Source: Sphingobacteriales bacterium (lineage in GTDB: Bacteria > Bacteroidota > Bacteroidia > Chitinophagales > Chitinophagaceae). Taken from it: 8,751 bases of DNA. Under the pieces are notes generated by a model, which searched no databases, was not told where the DNA came from, and saw nothing but the letters and a program-made list of their open reading frames with translations. Location: positions 1 through 8,751 of the forward strand of contig JAHEZF010000056.1 of the NCBI GenBank assembly GCA_023251215.1. The letters run 5' to 3'. A program made the translations under genes and the position numbers. Shown here piece by piece: positions 6,499-8,751 of this stretch (positions within the stretch are counted from its first letter, which is position 1; the number at the start of each line of letters is the position of its first letter).

Positions 6499-7155
6499 TC
6501 AATATTTAAAGTCCAGTACAGCATTGGTATCATATCCCTTATGTGGTTGAATAGATACACCAATCAAACTGTAATCACTTAAACAAAGCCAGCGATGTCC
6601 CAGCCCCGGAACTCCCTGGTCAATGAGCAAACCCATTAAAATATCCAGCGGGCTGCTATGCCCGTAATCGCAGCATTCGCCATCATAATATCGTCTTTTT
6701 TCACAAGCTGCGTCCTGGCGGTCATGACCCACATATCCTTGTTGGCCCGATATGATAGCATGGCATCTGGCGCTGGCAGCACAACGTTGATCAGGATATA
6801 AAAGCGGCAAAGGATCAATTGTGGCCATTGTATCCAGCAGGCTTTTATATTCATCAATATTTAGCAAATTCCAGGCACCCGATTTTTCAGGGTATTGTTT
6901 CACTACAGTGCTGTCAAACAATTGCGGATACTTCCTTGCAAGGTTTAGAATATAAATGAGCTCTTTTTCCTTTTCAGAAAGATATGTGACCCTAACTGCT
7001 GTATTGCATTTTAAATATTTAGCGTCATTCCATAACGGCGAATAAGCCGCAAGAGGTGATTCAGTATCCGGGGATAAACCAATAGTACCTTTATATATAA
7101 AAGAAACAAATATTAAAAAACCTGCAACCAGTGAAGTGGGTAAAATGAATTTCAT
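6499..7155 (-). CDS. secreted CAP-domain (SCP/PR-1-like) protein
   Basis: A 218-residue protein with a hydrophobic N-terminus (residues about 4-20, ILPTSLVAGFLIFVSFIY), which is a signal peptide or single membrane anchor, so it acts outside the cytoplasm. Residues about 63-215 form a CAP domain: helix EKELIYILNLARKYPQLF, then SARCHAII, VGHDR (H144), DGECCDYGH (E160 in the GEN-like position), GHRWLCL (H187) and the final GVSIQPHKGYDTNAVLDF. Bacterial CAP proteins of this type are of unknown function; the family in general binds lipids or metals or interacts with the cell wall. Seven cysteines (50, 125, 131, 151, 161, 162, 191) suggest disulfides and periplasmic or surface location. The ATG at 7155 gives a sensible signal peptide. 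The gene converges on icmF with a 9-bp gap and diverges from the Smr gene. No clear promoter was found. Confidence 0.83.
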   Translation of the reverse strand: MKFILPTSLVAGFLIFVSFIYKGTIGLSPDTESPLAAYSPLWNDAKYLKCNTAVRVTYLSEKEKELIYILNLARKYPQLFDSTVVKQYPEKSGAWNLLNIDEYKSLLDTMATIDPLPLLYPDQRCAASARCHAIISGQQGYVGHDRQDAACEKRRYYDGECCDYGHSSPLDILMGLLIDQGVPGLGHRWLCLSDYSLIGVSIQPHKGYDTNAVLDFKY

Positions 7156-7246
7156 TTTTAAATGCTGTTCTTAAATACGCTGTTTGTGGTTTATTATTGT
7201 ACAGGGGTTTTAAAAAAATTTGTAAAATGGGGAACGGCTGCATCAT

Positions 7247-7254
7247 TATCTTTC
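7247..7254 (+). promoter_or_regulatory. possible -7 box for the Smr-domain gene
   Basis: TATCTTTC, one mismatch from TAnnTTTG, lies 18 bp before the ATG at 7273. A TTTG at 7219-7222 is 24 bp upstream and could be the -33 element, a little wider than the usual spacing. The octamer is shared with the amidase and M1 peptidase upstream regions. Confidence 0.35.
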
Positions 7255-7272
7255 CCCTTTAAAAATACAAAT

Positions 7273-7527
7273 ATGTCCCGTATCAAAGTTGACCTGCATA
7301 ATATTTATAATAACAGCGCTGCTATTGACAAGGCACTGCAACGGGCATTCGATGATGCCATTGAAAAAAAGATCCGGGAAGTAGAGATCATCCCCGGAAA
7401 AGGCAGTGGGCAGCTTCGCAAAAAAGTGGAACGATTTTTACAACAGCCGCATATTAAAAAGCAATATTACCGGATAGAAAACGACAGCAAAAATTTCGGA
7501 AGGCTGTTTGTTTATTTTAAGTTTTGA
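7273..7527 (+). CDS. small Smr-domain protein (MutS2 C-terminal-like)
   Basis: An 84-residue soluble protein that is almost only a Smr domain. It starts MSRIKVDLHNIY (the conserved DLH of the domain), continues with a helix (AIDKALQRAFDDAIEKK) and the strand-loop EVEIIPGKGSGQLRKKVERFL, and ends in FGRLFVYFK. The glycine loop normally reads HGxGxG; here it is PGKGSG. Smr domains in MutS2 and other proteins bind nucleic acid and can have endonuclease activity. The role of stand-alone short forms is unknown. A longer reading from 7162 is open, but its extra 37 residues do not resemble the family and would swallow the likely promoter, so I chose the ATG at 7273. The gene ends 70 bp before the amidase gene on the same strand. 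Confidence 0.8.
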   Translation: MSRIKVDLHNIYNNSAAIDKALQRAFDDAIEKKIREVEIIPGKGSGQLRKKVERFLQQPHIKKQYYRIENDSKNFGRLFVYFKF

Positions 7528-7541
7528 ACAGCATTAACGAC

Positions 7542-7576
7542 TTTGGTGGATTCATCACCCGATCTTTATATCTTTC
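7542..7576 (+). promoter_or_regulatory. possible promoter of the amidase gene
   Basis: TTTG at 7542-7545 and TATCTTTC at 7569-7576 are separated by 23 bp and resemble the Bacteroidota -33/-7 pair (TTTG and TAnnTTTG). The -7 box ends 21 bp before the ATG at 7598. One mismatch in the last base of the -7 box keeps confidence moderate. Confidence 0.4.
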
Positions 7577-7597
7577 CGGTCAGAAAAAAATAATGGA

Positions 7598-8413
7598 ATG
7601 ATCCCCAAATTAACTGCTTTATCTTTTTTTGTTATTATTGCGTTTATCATTGCCGGCTGCTACACAAAACCATACTCCACTACCAATAAAAGTTACAAGA
7701 AGCAGGCAAAGGCTTATGCAAAAATGCTGGCGCAATACCCACCGAAAGATTCTGTCACCAATGCACCATTCTGGATCGGGACCACCAATTTCAATATGCG
7801 CAAGCCGAATTTTGTCATCATTCATCATACCGCACAAAATAGTTGTGATCAGACATTGAAAACATTTACTACGGTTAAATCACAGGTTAGTGCCCATTAT
7901 GTAATTTGTAAAGATGGCACGGTTCATCACATGCTGAATGATTACTTGCGGGCATGGCAGGCCGGTGTGAGTAAATGGGGAAATGCTACGGATATTAATT
8001 CGCTCAGCATCGGTATTGAAATTGACAACAATTGATTCGAACCTTTTACTGATGAACAGATCAACAATTTGCTGCAATTACTGGATCGTTTGAAAAAAGC
8101 ATACAATATTCCTACTGCCAATTTTATTGGTCATGCTGATATTGCTCCTGGCCGCAAAGTTGACCCTAATAGATATTTTCCCTGGAAGAAATTGTCAGAA
8201 AATGGTTTTGGTTTATGGTACGATACCACAGGAGTAAAAGCTCCTGCTGATTTCAACGCCATGCAGGCTTTGCGGATCATTGGTTATGATATAAAAAAAC
8301 CGGAAGCAGCCATTCAATCTTTTAAAATTCATTTTGTGCAAAGTGATTCTACTAAAGTGATCAATGAAGAGGATAAAAAGATATTGTTTGATCTGATGAA
8401 GAAATATCAATAA
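7598..8413 (+). pseudogene. N-acetylmuramoyl-L-alanine amidase lipoprotein (Amidase_2), broken by in-frame TGA
   Basis: One continuous frame of 271 codons interrupted by a single TGA at 8033-8035 (codon 146). The N-terminus MIPKLTALSFFVIIAFIIAGC is a lipoprotein signal with Cys21, which points to an envelope anchor. The Amidase_2 (AmpD-like) domain covers about 68-200: VIIHHTA (H76), SAHYVICKDGTVHHML, SIGIEID (E141), then after the stop FIGHADIAPGRKVDP. H179 and D189 have the same 10-residue spacing as the AmpD zinc ligands H154 and D164. Such enzymes cut the MurNAc-L-Ala bond of peptidoglycan. The stop falls at a position I expect to be Gly (IDNN-G-F), and GGA to TGA is one base change. Both halves align without frame loss, so this is a recent nonsense mutation or a sequencing error. 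The N-terminal part alone lacks two zinc ligands. TGA is the normal stop of three neighbouring genes, so recoding is unlikely. Confidence 0.85.
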
Positions 8414-8414
8414 A

Positions 8415-8751
8415 CTATTTTAACTCACCGGCAGGTTCATGATCATCGTATTGGTCTCTCAACTTCAGTAATTCATTTTTCATTTGCAGAAATATCTTTT
8501 GATATTTAGCCAAACTAAAGAGATTGTGTTGTTCTGTCGGATCAGTTTTAAGATCATAGAGCTCCCATTCATTCACTGTGTAAAAGTAAATAAGCTTGTA
8601 TTGTTCGCCGCGAATACCCAAATGCTGCAGCACGGTATGATCAGCTTGGTATTCATAAAAATGATAATAAAGATTATGTCTTGGCAAAGTTTTTTGTTTA
8701 CCTGTCAGCAAAGGAATCAGACTTACGCCCTGCATCCAGTCAGGGATTTTT
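8415..8751 (-). CDS. sulfatase-family hydrolase, C-terminal fragment (partial)
   Basis: The minus-strand frame is open from the window edge to the TAG at 8417-8415, giving about 112 residues of the C-terminus. It reads IPDWMQGVSLIPLLTGK, then LYYHFYEY, RGEQYKLIYFY and NEWELYDLKTDPTEQHNLF. This is the standard end of secreted arylsulfatase-like proteins: the substrate-site loop, then the EWELYDL-DP-E--N segment. The catalytic Cys/Ser-x-Pro-x-Arg formylglycine site is off the window, so activity and substrate cannot be judged. The Met at 8735 is internal, not the start, because family sequence (PDW) continues upstream of it. It converges tail to tail with the amidase gene with a 1-bp gap and no visible terminator between them. 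Confidence 0.85.
   Translation of the reverse strand, partial: KIPDWMQGVSLIPLLTGKQKTLPRHNLYYHFYEYQADHTVLQHLGIRGEQYKLIYFYTVNEWELYDLKTDPTEQHNLFSLAKYQKIFLQMKNELLKLRDQYDDHEPAGELK

Noticed and set aside
7162..7272. N-terminal extension of the Smr protein
   Set aside because: It is open in frame, but the residues do not resemble Smr proteins and the stretch contains the likely promoter.
8033..8035. TGA recoded as glycine or tryptophan
   Set aside because: The kinase-RapZ, CAP and Smr genes all end naturally at TGA, so a changed genetic code is not supported.
8069..8413. Separate small gene of 114 residues
   Set aside because: It is in the same frame as the upstream amidase, begins at an internal Leu (TTG), and holds the rest of the Amidase_2 zinc site. 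It is the C-terminal part of the broken gene.

Overview
The window looks like chromosomal DNA from a Bacteroidota bacterium, most likely a Chitinophagaceae-type member. The reasons are protein flavour (M1 peptidase N-terminus, kinase-RapZ fusion, CAP protein, IcmF), TAnnTTTG-like promoter boxes, no Shine-Dalgarno sequences, and moderate-to-low GC. This assignment is inference from recognition, not from a search.

Layout. Positions 1-178 (minus) hold the N-terminus of an M1-type metallopeptidase. Positions 259-993 and 1046-2575 (minus) form a two-gene unit: an APH-fold sugar kinase fused to a RapZ C-terminal domain, then a MurU-like sugar-1-phosphate nucleotidyltransferase. The pair resembles the AmgK/MurU anomeric sugar kinase plus uridylyltransferase route of cell-wall sugar recycling, with a RapZ-type domain as a possible aminosugar sensor. 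A 68-bp divergent spacer leads to a very long icmF (2644-6489, plus), a fused B12-dependent isobutyryl-CoA mutase carrying its own G-protein chaperone. Converging on it is a secreted CAP-domain protein (6499-7155, minus). Then come a small Smr-domain protein (7273-7527, plus), an Amidase_2 lipoprotein gene split by one in-frame TGA (7598-8413, plus), and the C-terminus of a sulfatase (8415-8751, minus, running off the window).

The striking part is that the three large enzyme genes are peppered with in-frame insertions. Six short GC-rich palindromic repeats are translated inside coding sequence: one in the nucleotidyltransferase, two in the kinase-RapZ protein and three in IcmF. IcmF also carries a complete DUF559 (Vsr-like, PD-(D/E)XK) endonuclease-type domain of about 140 residues, placed in the linker between the B12-binding and GTPase domains. 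It ends exactly where one of the repeats begins. No intein splicing motifs accompany it, so the host enzyme seems to tolerate it as a permanent extra domain. This suggests a mobile or selfish element that spreads into protein linkers and loops, similar in style to Rickettsia palindromic elements but associated with a nuclease domain.

No tRNA, rRNA, CRISPR array, IS element or convincing rho-independent terminator was seen. All gaps between genes are shorter than about 120 bp.
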